From contig JAXGZS010000002.1 of the NCBI GenBank assembly GCA_040776805.1, positions 278,759 to 342,758 on the forward strand: a DNA stretch of 64,000 nt, in the 5' to 3' direction. Of this stretch, positions 1-8,934 are shown piece after piece. A program made the position numbers and the translations under genes. The notes beneath the pieces are model-generated. The model did not search any database. It was given only the letters and a program-made list of their open reading frames with translations, and was not told where the DNA came from. The first letter of the stretch is position 1. The number at the start of each line of letters is the position of its first letter. This DNA is from UBA7702 sp040776805 (lineage in GTDB: Bacteria > Bacillota > Dehalobacteriia > UBA7702).

Positions 1-87
1 CTCATCGACGTGGACTGCGGCTACGTCTACCGCGGTCTTTTGGGCTGCCTGCGCCTGGAAGATATGAGGGAATACTATATCTCCTGA
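1..87 (+). CDS. Ser/Thr phosphatase-like metallophosphoesterase, C-terminal end (partial)
   Basis: An open frame enters from the left edge and stops at TGA 85-87. Its 28 residues include the tail IDVDCGYVYRGLLGCLRLED. This resembles the end of bacterial PP2A/PPP-like phosphoesterases, where a D-x-G-x-V-(F/Y)-x-G-x-L segment and a short LRLED strand close the fold. No catalytic motif lies inside the window, so the assignment rests only on this tail. A bidirectional terminator follows at about 196-240. Confidence 0.5.
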   Translation, partial: LIDVDCGYVYRGLLGCLRLEDMREYYIS

Positions 88-195
88 ATGGGCAAAGCAG
101 GCGGCGGCTTCTAAAAACCGTTCTTCCAATCCAGGGGAAGGCGGTAAAACAACATCTTACCCTCCATTGCTTCGTAAATTTTCTGACAGCATATA

Positions 196-240
196 AGAAA
201 AGATTCGGCATCTGATTGTTCAGACACCGAATCTTTTTCT
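196..240 (+). terminator. Rho-independent terminator
   Basis: AAAGATTCGG pairs with CCGAATCTTT, with an inner TCTGA/TCAGA extension, and is followed by a T-run. An A-run on the left makes it usable in both directions, so it can end both the partial phosphatase gene (+) and the RND exporter gene (-). Confidence 0.8.
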
Positions 241-289
241 GTAAAAAACGCAAGGGTTTTTCAGCTTTTCGCAATGGTTCTTCTATTTT

Positions 290-3200
290 TTAATCTCTCT
301 TCGCATCCTTAGGACTTTCGGAAAAGAGCTGTGGTTCATTCATATCCTGAGCATCCTGAGCACCCTGAATCGTTTCCGTCAACGCTTCAACGGTTTCCCC
401 GCCGCTTTGCGTTTCTTTGCCCCTTCTTTTTCGAATCCGTTTTCTGTGCAGTAAGTCATACATCACCGGTACCACGATGAGGGTCAGCACTGTGGCGTAA
501 ACCAAACCGCCGATGGTGACAATGGCCATGGGCTGCACCATTTCAGCACCGGAGCCGATCCCCAGAGCCAAAGTCACCAAAGCCAGCACTGTGGTGAGAG
601 CCGTCATGATAATGGGACGCAAACGGGTTTTACCACCTTCGATCAGGGCCTCTGTCGTATCCATGCCGCTGTCCACGAGGATGTTGACAAAGTCCACCAA
701 TACGATGCCGTTTTTCACAACGATGCCGCTTAAAACGAGGAAGCCCAAAAGGGCGATGACGCTGACGTCAAAACCGGTGAGGAACAAGGCCAGAAAACCG
801 CCGGTAAAGGCAAGGGGTATCGTAAACATCACGATAAAGGGAGAACGCAGCGACTGGAATTCGGCGACCATGATCAGATACATCAACAATATCGCCATGG
901 CAATGGCCTTGACCAAATCCGTCATATATTCGTTGACCGTGGTGCTCTCTCCGCCGACTTCCACGCTGATACCGGCGGGGGTTTCATATTGATCAGCACA
1001 TTTTTCCACCGCGTCGGATACTTTCGAGATGGCATAACTGTCACTGACCGTAGCGGTGATCGTCATATAGCGCTGCTGACCGTCGCGGTAAATCGACGCG
1101 GGGCTGTCTTCTTCCTCCACCGCCGCGATATCGCCGACGATGATGTCACTTTCTTCGTCAACGATAATGTCACTAACGTCATTGATGCTCATCTTTTCTT
1201 CCCCACCGTCAATGACAAAGACGGCGTATTCACTGCCATCCACCATCACCGTGGTAGCCGCTTTGTCGGCAGCAATATCCTGGGAAACCGCCATATAGAC
1301 CTGGGATACGGTTAACCCCTCTTTCATGGCTTTATCTTTATCCACTGTCACCATCAGCTGGGCGGTGGGATGCTCCATGTCCGTGGTAACCTCAGCCACG
1401 CCGTCTACTTCGGCCACGGCGTCGCCGAGGCCTTTGGTAAAGGAGGACATAGCGGAAAGATCCTCCCCTTTGACGGTCAGAGTCACGCCGGTACCGCCCA
1501 GATAGGCCATGAAGTTGTTGCTATTTTCCATATCAAGTTCACAGTCATGTTCCGCTGCGGTGGCGGCCATGACTTTTTTCAATTCGTCGCTGTCGGCGGG
1601 AGCATCCTCATCGAGAACCAGATAAAAGGATATGGATTGGGCATTGGAGGCCATGGCAGCATAAGAGGTATCCGCATTGCTGCTCATGGAACCGACGCCG
1701 CTGACGCCACGAACCTTCAGCGCCGCGGCGGTCACATCATCGGCGGCGGCATAGAAATCCTTATCGCTGAGATCTTCTTTTTCCGTGGTCAACGTTGCCG
1801 TCAACTCCGTTGAGGTGTAGTCGGGCATGAAGGAGAAGCCGCGGCTAATGCTCAGCGCGGCGCTGCCAAAGAGAAGCACTGTGATGAGGATCATGGTAAG
1901 CGCCCGCCGTTTCAGGGACCAACGAACGGCAGCTTCATATCTTGCCTTCAGCCAATCGAAAACCTTGCTTTCCTTATTACTGGCGTGCTCCAAGGTACGG
2001 GAGGCCATGGAGGGTACCACCGTCACCGCCACCAAAAGGCTGGCTAAGAGAGAATAGGCAATGGTGAGCCCCATATCCATAAAGAGATCCTTGCTCATGC
2101 CGCGGGTAAAGAGAACGGGCACGAATACGCTGATCGTCGTCAGGGTCGAAGCGGTAATGGCCCCAATGACCTGCTTGGTACCAGCCACCGCCGCTTCCTT
2201 GGCGGGTATCCCCTGCCGCCGCATACGGTAAATATTCTCGATGACGACAATAGAATCATCCACCAGCATACCGACACCCAGAGCAAGGCCGCTCAAAGAA
2301 ATCAAATTCAGCGTAACGCCGGTAAAGTACATCGCCACCAGGGCAAAGAGCAGGCTGGCGGGAATTGAGATGGCTACGATGAGCGTGGGGCGAAGATCCT
2401 TCAGGCAAAGCATCAGTACGAGTATCGCCAAAGCCGCTCCCATCAACAGATTATGGAGAACATTGTTGACGAGGATTTTGATGTATTCCCCCTGGTCCAT
2501 AAAGTCGTAATAATGCAGGCCGGGATTATCTTTTTCCAGGGAAACCATGGCCTTGCTGATGTTCTCCGAAACTTCCGTGGCGGAATACTCCGATTGTTTT
2601 TCAAAACTCAGCAAAATCCCGTTGTTGCCGTTGACTTTTGTATAGGATTCATCGGCGGCGGCGGTTGCTACAAGAGCCACGTCTTTGACACGGATATCAT
2701 CGACACCGTCAATATCGAGCTCAAAGAGGAGCAGATTTTTAATATCGTCGATGGAGGTCAGCGCTTTGCCGACTTTGACGGCATAATCTCCCTCCGCCGC
2801 CTCGAGGATGCCGGCGGGCATGGAGAAGTTTTGGGCAGCCAAAATGCCGCTGATCATTTCTTTGGTGATATAATTCTTGATGTCCGCCTTCTTTTTGGCG
2901 GCGGCTGCCGCCGAGGAAAGCTGACCGTTGTGACTGTTGATTTGGGAAAGACCGGCATCCAGTTGGGATTCGGCGCTGCCCAGCTGTTCCTTTAAGGCCG
3001 CGCGACCACTGTCCACAGCTTTTTGTTGGTCATTTAAGGCCGCGATCTGGGTTTCGATTTCCTCGAGGGCAGTCTGGGATTCCGTCAGTTTACCGTTAAC
3101 TTCACCAAGAGAGGTTTCCTTCTCAGAAATTGCGGTGTTCACCGCGGCAAGCTGCTCCGTCAAAGCGGCAGGCGCTTGCTGTCCCTGATCGGTATAGGTT

Positions 3201-4081
3201 TTGATCTGGGCGTTCAAATCCTCTTTTTCGGCGTTTAAATCCGAAAGCGCGCCGCTCAAGGCGGTTTGCTCAGAGGTCAAAGCGGTGATGCCCTTGGTCA
3301 GACCCTCTTTCTCCTCGTTCAGCTGGGATAACCCGGCGCTGATCTGAGACTCGGCAGCGTCAAGTTGTTCCGTGTTTTCTGCCGCCACGGCGTCCAGCTG
3401 TGCGTAAGCCGCCTCAATTTGGGCTCTGGCCCTGTTTAACATCGCTTTGGCTTTGCCGATATCACCGTTGATGGAAGCGGCGATGACCTCATTGATATCG
3501 TCGATCAGGCCATCGTCGATGGTGACGTCAATTCTGTTCTCCCCAAGGCCGTAAGCGGTAACGGAGGCAACGCCTTCAATGCTCTCCAACTGGGACATCA
3601 GCTTATTGCTGACGAAAGCGGAGAACTCCCCGGCAGTCATATCGTCCATATCAACGGAGGCCACCATCACGGGGATCATGTCAGGATTGATCTGCATGAT
3701 CATGGGAGAACCGATTTGATCGTCCTCCCAGTAAGGCATCACCATATCGATTCTTTCCCGCATTTCATTGGCGGCGGTATTCATATCGGTATCCTGATTA
3801 AACTCAAGGATCACCATGGAAGAATTCTCCGATGAAACGGAAGAAACGTTTTTGATGTTGCTTACCGTGGACATGGCCTGTTCCAGCGGTTTCGTTAGCA
3901 CCGTTTCCACTTCTTCCGGGCTTGCGCCGGTATAGGAAGTCATCACGATGGCGTAAGGTAAATTGATATTGGGCAGCAAATCCAACTGCATGCCGGTAAA
4001 GGCCACCGTTCCTAAAATCAAAACGATGATCACCGCCACAATGACGGTATATGGCTTTTTCACGCTGTACTTTGAAAGCAT
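290..4081 (-). CDS. RND-family (HAE1/AcrB-type) efflux pump with coiled-coil insert
   Basis: A 1263-residue inner-membrane exporter driven by the proton gradient. It has the RND layout: TM1 near residues 10-30, a first porter loop, TM2-6, a second loop and TM8-12. The proton-relay residues are visible as the DD pair in GVGMLVDDSIVV (TM4) and the Lys in SGIVVKNGIVLVD (TM10). Roughly residues 205-400, inside the first loop, are a long Glu/Gln/Ala-rich coiled coil not found in AcrB. The ATG at 4081 is preferred over an upstream in-frame codon because GAGGGGAG precedes it. No membrane-fusion or outer-membrane partner gene is adjacent, so it seems to act alone. The substrate cannot be told. The promoter carries an operator-like palindrome, which suggests a repressor coded elsewhere. 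Confidence 0.9.
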   Translation of the reverse strand: MLSKYSVKKPYTVIVAVIIVLILGTVAFTGMQLDLLPNINLPYAIVMTSYTGASPEEVETVLTKPLEQAMSTVSNIKNVSSVSSENSSMVILEFNQDTDMNTAANEMRERIDMVMPYWEDDQIGSPMIMQINPDMIPVMVASVDMDDMTAGEFSAFVSNKLMSQLESIEGVASVTAYGLGENRIDVTIDDGLIDDINEVIAASINGDIGKAKAMLNRARAQIEAAYAQLDAVAAENTEQLDAAESQISAGLSQLNEEKEGLTKGITALTSEQTALSGALSDLNAEKEDLNAQIKTYTDQGQQAPAALTEQLAAVNTAISEKETSLGEVNGKLTESQTALEEIETQIAALNDQQKAVDSGRAALKEQLGSAESQLDAGLSQINSHNGQLSSAAAAAKKKADIKNYITKEMISGILAAQNFSMPAGILEAAEGDYAVKVGKALTSIDDIKNLLLFELDIDGVDDIRVKDVALVATAAADESYTKVNGNNGILLSFEKQSEYSATEVSENISKAMVSLEKDNPGLHYYDFMDQGEYIKILVNNVLHNLLMGAALAILVLMLCLKDLRPTLIVAISIPASLLFALVAMYFTGVTLNLISLSGLALGVGMLVDDSIVVIENIYRMRRQGIPAKEAAVAGTKQVIGAITASTLTTISVFVPVLFTRGMSKDLFMDMGLTIAYSLLASLLVAVTVVPSMASRTLEHASNKESKVFDWLKARYEAAVRWSLKRRALTMILITVLLFGSAALSISRGFSFMPDYTSTELTATLTTEKEDLSDKDFYAAADDVTAAALKVRGVSGVGSMSSNADTSYAAMASNAQSISFYLVLDEDAPADSDELKKVMAATAAEHDCELDMENSNNFMAYLGGTGVTLTVKGEDLSAMSSFTKGLGDAVAEVDGVAEVTTDMEHPTAQLMVTVDKDKAMKEGLTVSQVYMAVSQDIAADKAATTVMVDGSEYAVFVIDGGEEKMSINDVSDIIVDEESDIIVGDIAAVEEEDSPASIYRDGQQRYMTITATVSDSYAISKVSDAVEKCADQYETPAGISVEVGGESTTVNEYMTDLVKAIAMAILLMYLIMVAEFQSLRSPFIVMFTIPLAFTGGFLALFLTGFDVSVIALLGFLVLSGIVVKNGIVLVDFVNILVDSGMDTTEALIEGGKTRLRPIIMTALTTVLALVTLALGIGSGAEMVQPMAIVTIGGLVYATVLTLIVVPVMYDLLHRKRIRKRRGKETQSGGETVEALTETIQGAQDAQDMNEPQLFSESPKDAKRD

Positions 4082-4167
4082 CTGTTCTCCCCTCAAACCT
4101 TTTTTATGATTCTGACCGCGGCGAAATGTGCGCCGCGGCCAAAGTGTCAGGTTGGTCAGCCCTGCTT

Positions 4168-4203
4168 AGTATAACATCCTCCATTTTACGGTGTCAACAC
4201 CGT
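4168..4203 (-). promoter_or_regulatory. Sigma-A promoter of the RND gene with overlapping palindromic operator
   Basis: On the minus strand TTGACA (4192-4197) and TATACT (4168-4173) are separated by 18 bases. The -35 box sits inside a perfect palindrome, ACGGTGT-TG-ACACCGT (4188-4203), which looks like a repressor site. In the untranslated leader an 8-bp GC-rich hairpin (CCGCGGCG/CGCCGCGG, 4116-4138) lies between promoter and gene. Which regulator binds is unknown; no TetR or MarR gene is next to it. Confidence 0.7.
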
Positions 4204-4343
4204 TTAGCCGCCCCTTAAAAGGGAAAAGGGCTTACCCGTCATCCCTCGCTCTTTTGAAAACGATGACGCGTCAGCCCCTTCTTTTCTCTTCTTGCTTACC
4301 TTTTTTCTCTTGGGCTTTTCTTTTTGAGCTCTTTTCTTTCTGT

Positions 4344-5009
4344 TCAACGTTTGCTTCTTTTTTTCTGATCGATATAGGTGATCATATCCTCGATTTCGGA
4401 CAATTCGTAACAGGTGCCGTCGGCGCCGACGGTAAAGCAGAAATCCGAGGTCACGGGATTGCCGCCGATGATGACTTTGACTTTTTTGCGCAGACCCTCG
4501 TCTTCGAGAGCTTTTAACACATTGGATATTTCGTTGATGGTCGTCGTCAGCATCGCCGAGATGGCCAAATACGCCGGCTGATGGGTTTTTACGGCAGCCA
4601 CAAAATCTTCGGGGTACACATCGATGCCGAGATCGATCACTTGATAGCCGAGGCTCGTCAAGGCCATGGCCACCAGATTTTTGCCGATATCATGGAGATC
4701 CCCGGCGACGGTGCCGATGATGATCTTGCCGCGACCGGGTTCAATCGCTTTTTTCAGATGAGGGCCCAGCACATGGAGACCGGCGTGAACCGCCCGGGAA
4801 ACAACGATGACCTCCGCAATGAAAACCTCGTTTCTTTTCAGTTTGTCACTGATGGTTTTCAGCGGCGCCAGCAAGCCGCTGTGAAGAATCTCGTCGGCGG
4901 CAATCTTTTTACTCAAAGCAATTTCCGTCAGAAAGCGCACCTTATTGGCTTCTCCTTGCAATACCGCGTCTTGAATACTCTCGATTTCGCTTGACATAAC
5001 CTCACTCAC
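4344..5009 (-). CDS. Methyltransferase corrinoid protein (MtaC/MttC-like)
   Basis: About 221 residues with the two domains of methyl-carrying corrinoid proteins: an N-terminal helical cap (about 1-90) and a B12-binding Rossmann domain. The DLHDIG motif at residues 104-109 supplies the cobalt-ligating His106, and the later IIGGNPV is the typical second glycine motif. It would accept a methyl group from a substrate-specific methyltransferase, most simply MtaB two genes upstream. The frame can begin at GTG 5009, overlapping the stop of the regulator gene as GTGA, or at ATG 4997; spacing to the GGAG is not ideal for either. The family does not reveal the substrate, so an MttC role is also possible. 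Confidence 0.88.
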   Translation of the reverse strand: MSEVMSSEIESIQDAVLQGEANKVRFLTEIALSKKIAADEILHSGLLAPLKTISDKLKRNEVFIAEVIVVSRAVHAGLHVLGPHLKKAIEPGRGKIIIGTVAGDLHDIGKNLVAMALTSLGYQVIDLGIDVYPEDFVAAVKTHQPAYLAISAMLTTTINEISNVLKALEDEGLRKKVKVIIGGNPVTSDFCFTVGADGTCYELSEIEDMITYIDQKKRSKR

Positions 5010-6316
5010 TCCATGGATATCTTTTTTTTCTTAAAATCCCGGGGCGTAATGCCCTCGGCCTTTTTAAACACACGGGAAAAATAGCTTACATCCTCAAAAC
5101 CGCATTCATAAGCGACTTCGCTGATGGACAATTTCGGTTTTGCCAGCAATTTTTTGGCGTACTCTACCCGCACATCCGTAAGATATTCAGTAAGCGTGCG
5201 GCCAAAGGTCTCGCTGAAGATATGGCTCAGATAACTGCCGCTCAAATGGACGCTTTTGCCGACATCGGCGACGGAGATTTTTTCTTTAAAGTGCCTTTTG
5301 ATGTATTCCGCGGCGGCGCGGGCCGCTTGATAATTGTCTTTATTCCGGGATTTCAGCATTTCTCCGGAATAAATATCAACGATGCTTTTTGTCCAGTAAC
5401 AGATTTCTTCCGTGGTTTCTTTATGATACAGTTCCTCATAAAAACCGCTGTTGAGTTCCTGCATATCTACGTCGTTCATCCCTTCGTCGACGGCCACTTG
5501 GGACAGAGACACCAGCAATTCCACGATACGTCCCTTGACGTCGCAGACGCTTTTGGCGTTACGGTTTAAAATCTGCACGAGGATCGCGTCTAGCTCCTTT
5601 TGGGCGCCGGCCTGATCGCCGCTGCGGATTTTCGCAAGCAATGAGCGCTCGGCGTCTTTCAGATCGCTGTGGCGGAGGCCGTGATTGCCGAAGGTAAAGA
5701 GTGTTTCCAGTTTTTTATTGGCCGCCATCTTGTCGGAAAGCACTGCCTGATACGCGGTCATACTCTTCTGTTCCGAAAAAACGCCGCCTTCCTCGTTCAT
5801 GATTTGATTGGCGACGACGAAAAGCAGTTCCGAAACGGCCTGCACCTTATCGCAGGGGAGATAATTCAGTTCCAAGGCAGCCAGTTTCACCTCGCCGAGA
5901 TCGACGTTTAAGTCTTTGACCATCATCGTGATCTCATCGAGGAAATAATCCTCAATTTCCCACATCAGCACTTGTCCGCAAATGATGGCGCAATTGCGAG
6001 AGCCGATTTTGATCGGCACTGCCCAGTTGATCAGCCCGGCATGGCAGCGAAAAACATACGGTTCCCCGTATTTCGCCGCTTCCCGGCCGGCTCGGGCATA
6101 GGAACGGCAGCATTTACGGTGACCTTCCGGATCGTCCTTGATCAGTTTACAAAAACGGCCGTCGGGGACCTGGTTTTCCGTGGACACGAGAGTCACGCCG
6201 TTATCGTCGACAAGCAGCGCTTTGAGACCGCTGAAAACAGAAAAAGAGTGAAGCGTCTTTTCCAAAAAAGATTTCTCTTCACTGTCGGCTGTATATAACG
6301 TTTCTTCCGGTGCCAT
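5006..6316 (-). CDS. PocR-domain AraC/XylS-family transcriptional regulator
   Basis: A 436-residue regulator. Residues about 15-180 form a PocR-type sensory domain, with the Cys-rich stretch GHRKCCRSYARAGR and the downstream FRCHAGLI. The C-terminal about 100 residues are an AraC double HTH (VHLSGSYLSHIFSETFGRTL and YECGFEDVSYFSRVFKK). PocR domains are associated with corrinoid and C1/propanediol metabolism. Lying between mtaB and a corrinoid protein gene, it is most likely the activator of this methyltransferase set. The ATG at 6316 is chosen because GGGAAGTGG lies just upstream; a longer in-frame extension lacks such a site. Confidence 0.85.
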   Translation of the reverse strand: MAPEETLYTADSEEKSFLEKTLHSFSVFSGLKALLVDDNGVTLVSTENQVPDGRFCKLIKDDPEGHRKCCRSYARAGREAAKYGEPYVFRCHAGLINWAVPIKIGSRNCAIICGQVLMWEIEDYFLDEITMMVKDLNVDLGEVKLAALELNYLPCDKVQAVSELLFVVANQIMNEEGGVFSEQKSMTAYQAVLSDKMAANKKLETLFTFGNHGLRHSDLKDAERSLLAKIRSGDQAGAQKELDAILVQILNRNAKSVCDVKGRIVELLVSLSQVAVDEGMNDVDMQELNSGFYEELYHKETTEEICYWTKSIVDIYSGEMLKSRNKDNYQAARAAAEYIKRHFKEKISVADVGKSVHLSGSYLSHIFSETFGRTLTEYLTDVRVEYAKKLLAKPKLSISEVAYECGFEDVSYFSRVFKKAEGITPRDFKKKKISME

Positions 6317-6485
6317 TTTACCACTTCCCTTTTTTTCGTAATACAATCGTCGCCTATGATCATTACCCTGCATTGTTTACTTGCATTGCTTACATGATAC
6401 AACATACCGTAACGGAAAGAAGGAGATGATTCCCCTTTCCTTTCCGCTGATGGAAGGTGGCGTCAAAAGGGAGTATATTAACGCC

Positions 6486-7865
6486 TTACATATCGTATTG
6501 CGCGGGGACAAAGGCTGCCGTGGTATTGTTTTTGATCATTTCGGCAGTAAATTTTTCCTCATCGTCGGTTACCGCGGCCAACTGCTGTTCCATGATGTCA
6601 AGATAGGCGGCGTCACGAGAGGTAAGGTTGAGCCTCTTATCCCCGTAGGCTTTCTTCAGGGCTTCGATGGTCACTGCGGCAGCAACCTTGGTTCTCTGGA
6701 AATGACCTTTGGCGGCAATGATCTTTTTGGAAAGGTCAATCACCACTTTGGGATCGAGGATATAAGCATGGGGATCAAGGGCCACATCGGATTCCACAGA
6801 AATCTGTTTAAAGACATCGGCTTTGCCCAGCCTTGTCGCGGTATTGAACAGTCTCGCGTCGTAAATCAACTGTTCCATGGAAACCGTAGGAGCCATGCCT
6901 CCCAAAAGGCGTGTGTTTTCCACGCTTTCATTGCTCCACATATCACACATGGCGCCGACGATATTGCCCACCGTCGCGCTATGGGCGCAGGCGGAGGTAC
7001 GGCCTTCCATGGAAATGGGCGTGCCGGTCATGGCTTTCAGATAAACGCCTTCATAACCGCAGTCCTTATCGGGGCCAATGGCGCCGGCTTCCACGGCGAC
7101 CATGGTGCGGACAGCGCACATCACGCGGTCAACGGCGGCAAAGGTGCGGGGGATCAGGTTTCTGTTGCCCAGCACCATGGCGGTATTGGCAAACCCGCAG
7201 GCCGTGTCACCCGCAGAGATGGAGCCGGTTTCTTTGGCGATCTTTGTGATTTCTTCCCAGAGAATACCCATGTCCTTGCAGCCCACAACACCGAGGGCAA
7301 AGAGAATTTTAGGCAGATCGCACATCATCAGAGCATCGTCATGGAGGTGTTTGCCGCCGATGGATTCAATGGCCAAAAGATCCGCTCCGGCTTTGCCGGC
7401 GCCGCGGAAGGTTTTCATCACATGATCCCAATGCTCGCCATGATACATATGTTCCAAACCGCGCCCTTCCCGAATGTCAACGGGGGTAATCCGCACGATG
7501 GTCTTTAAACCGCTGTGTTTGGCTTCATACTCCTTGGCAATGTCAACGACGACTTTGCTGACGTCAATACCCCACTGCGGTTCCCAGGTGCAGGGGGGCA
7601 GCAGTTCAATTTCAAAGCAGACGGCAGGGGCTTCCAACTCCACGGCTCTTTCGCAAGCGCCGGTCATCATTTCCGTGTATTGATTCAGTACCCGCGGCAT
7701 GGTATCTTTACTGATGGTCATTCTGGGCAAGGTCATATTCAGTTCGGGGATCACCTCTCCGCCGCCGATCACAACGCCGTTTTTGCAGGTTACAGGATGC
7801 TTCGATTTCCCAAAAATCAGTTCGTCGGCACTTTGATACGCTAATTCCGTAAATTCTTTTCTCAT
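6486..7865 (-). CDS. mtaB: Methanol:corrinoid methyltransferase MtaB
   Basis: A 459-residue protein that takes the methyl group of methanol and puts it on a Co(I) corrinoid protein. The family's zinc ligands can be placed: a Glu in LLAIESIGGKHLHDD, a Cys in GVVGCKDMGI and a Cys in GDTACGFAN. It starts as typical MtaB proteins do, at ATG 7865 (MRKEFTELAYQSADELIFG) behind GAGAGGAG. An in-frame ATG at 7970 exists but falls in a structured leader and its AAAGGAGG is only two bases away. The corrinoid partner and regulator follow on the same strand. The second methyltransferase (MtaA type) is not in the window. Confidence 0.93.
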   Translation of the reverse strand: MRKEFTELAYQSADELIFGKSKHPVTCKNGVVIGGGEVIPELNMTLPRMTISKDTMPRVLNQYTEMMTGACERAVELEAPAVCFEIELLPPCTWEPQWGIDVSKVVVDIAKEYEAKHSGLKTIVRITPVDIREGRGLEHMYHGEHWDHVMKTFRGAGKAGADLLAIESIGGKHLHDDALMMCDLPKILFALGVVGCKDMGILWEEITKIAKETGSISAGDTACGFANTAMVLGNRNLIPRTFAAVDRVMCAVRTMVAVEAGAIGPDKDCGYEGVYLKAMTGTPISMEGRTSACAHSATVGNIVGAMCDMWSNESVENTRLLGGMAPTVSMEQLIYDARLFNTATRLGKADVFKQISVESDVALDPHAYILDPKVVIDLSKKIIAAKGHFQRTKVAAAVTIEALKKAYGDKRLNLTSRDAAYLDIMEQQLAAVTDDEEKFTAEMIKNNTTAAFVPAQYDM

Positions 7866-8102
7866 CTCTTTCAATCTCCTCTCGAAATAAAAAATATCGT
7901 GCAAATAACCTTTTCTTTTGTAAGGAGATATGTTATAATGACGTATCTCCTGAAGCCTGGGGGTATCCATTGCCTCCTTTCAGCGGAACTCTGTAAAACG
8001 TTGTAGCAGCAGCGTTTTACAGGAAATAGAAGTTTTTTGCTTGCGGAAAACTTCTATTTTTTATTGCCTTAACCTTTTGTCTTTTGTGCCTCAATTATAA
8101 CA
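7866..8102 (-). promoter_or_regulatory. Promoter and long structured leader of mtaB
   Basis: An extended -10 box, TGTTATAAT (minus strand, 8094-8102), stands about 230 bases before the mtaB start. The leader contains three hairpins: AATAGAAGTTTT/AAAACTTCTATT (8025-8058), CTGTAAAACG/CGTTTTACAG (7991-8022) and GGAGATA/TATCTCC just before the gene. I could not match it to a cobalamin, SAM, THF or other known riboswitch consensus. The hairpins may protect the mRNA or attenuate translation. The region otherwise contains no gene. Confidence 0.5.
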
Positions 8103-8134
8103 ACATCATTTGTGAAATGCTTGCAAAATCCTTC

Positions 8135-8184
8135 AAAAAAAAGGACGATTCTGCTAAATTGAATTTTTTGCAGCAGAATCGTCC
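8135..8184 (-). terminator. Rho-independent terminator (second, downstream of cobO)
   Basis: A 13-bp stem, GGACGATTCTGCT/AGCAGAATCGTCC, is followed on the minus strand by eight T residues. It lies between the first cobO terminator and the mtaB promoter, and insulates mtaB. Confidence 0.8.
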
Positions 8185-8215
8185 AAAAAAGTAAATATTT
8201 TTAATGAAATTTTTT

Positions 8216-8254
8216 ATAAAAAATCCCGCGAAGCGCAAGAATTCTTCGCGGGAT
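8216..8254 (-). terminator. Rho-independent terminator of cobO
   Basis: An 11-bp stem, ATCCCGCGAAG/CTTCGCGGGAT, with a T-run on the minus strand, 20 bases after the cobO stop. Confidence 0.88.
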
Positions 8255-8274
8255 CATTGCTAAAAAGGACTGTT

Positions 8275-8802
8275 TCAGTTTTCGATGCCCTTCCGGGAAG
8301 GGACGCCCGCGTCATAGGGGTGCTTGATTTTCCTCACTTCGGAAACGTAATCGGCCAAAGCCACCAGTTCCGGTTCGGGCATTCTGCCGGTTAAAACAAT
8401 CTCCCAGGCCGCCGGTTTGCTTTTCAGAAAGGAAAGAACCACGTCGCGGTCGATCATATCGTTATTATATGCGGACATCACCTCATCAAAAATGATCATG
8501 CGGCAATTTTCCGCTTTGGCTTTTTCAATGGCATTCTGAAATTGCCGGGTATACGCTTTTCTGGCCTCGTCTTTGCCACCGTCGCTTAACGTCCAGGAAA
8601 AACCGAAGCTCTTTTCCGCGGGAACCACATAAACGCCTTCAATCTGCTCCAGCACATTGCGTTCTGAAGAATGGTTTCCTTTCATCAGCTGGGTAAAGAC
8701 GACCTTCTGGCCGCTGCCCACACAGCGCACCGCCAAACCGATGGCCGCGGTGGTTTTGCCTTTGCCGTCGCCGGTATAAATATGAATCAAACCTGTTTCC
8801 AT
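8275..8802 (-). CDS. cobO: Cob(I)yrinic acid a,c-diamide adenosyltransferase (ATP:corrinoid adenosyltransferase)
   Basis: A 175-residue cytosolic enzyme of the CobO/BtuR/CobA family that attaches the adenosyl group of ATP to Co(I) corrinoids. The P-loop GDGKGKTT is at residues 11-18. A Walker-B-like MIIFDEVM and the C-terminal HPYDAGVPSRKGIE characteristic of the family are present. The length matches the family. ATG 8802 follows GGAGGCAAAATC. It sits just upstream of the methanol methyltransferase genes, which need corrinoid, but has its own terminators and is probably a separate transcription unit. Confidence 0.93.
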   Translation of the reverse strand: METGLIHIYTGDGKGKTTAAIGLAVRCVGSGQKVVFTQLMKGNHSSERNVLEQIEGVYVVPAEKSFGFSWTLSDGGKDEARKAYTRQFQNAIEKAKAENCRMIIFDEVMSAYNNDMIDRDVVLSFLKSKPAAWEIVLTGRMPEPELVALADYVSEVRKIKHPYDAGVPSRKGIEN

Positions 8803-8934
8803 GATTTTGCCTCCGCATCAGCGTCATTCGACATCTTAACATCTTAATTTCATTATATTCTTTCCACGGCGGTCAAATCCTGCCGCAGCGGGGAAAAAAC
8901 AGAAATTTAAAACATCGCGCAAATTTCCGCTTCC

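Noticed and set aside
2..274. 90-codon open frame on the minus strand at the left edge
   Set aside because: It crosses the terminator at 196-240 and overlaps the end of the phosphatase gene; no motif.
6381..7508. 375-codon open frame on the plus strand
   Set aside because: It is antisense to mtaB, whose zinc motifs are unmistakable.
7866..8093. Cobalamin riboswitch before mtaB
   Set aside because: I looked for the B12-box and the GGGAA...GCCACUG core and found neither, only simple hairpins.
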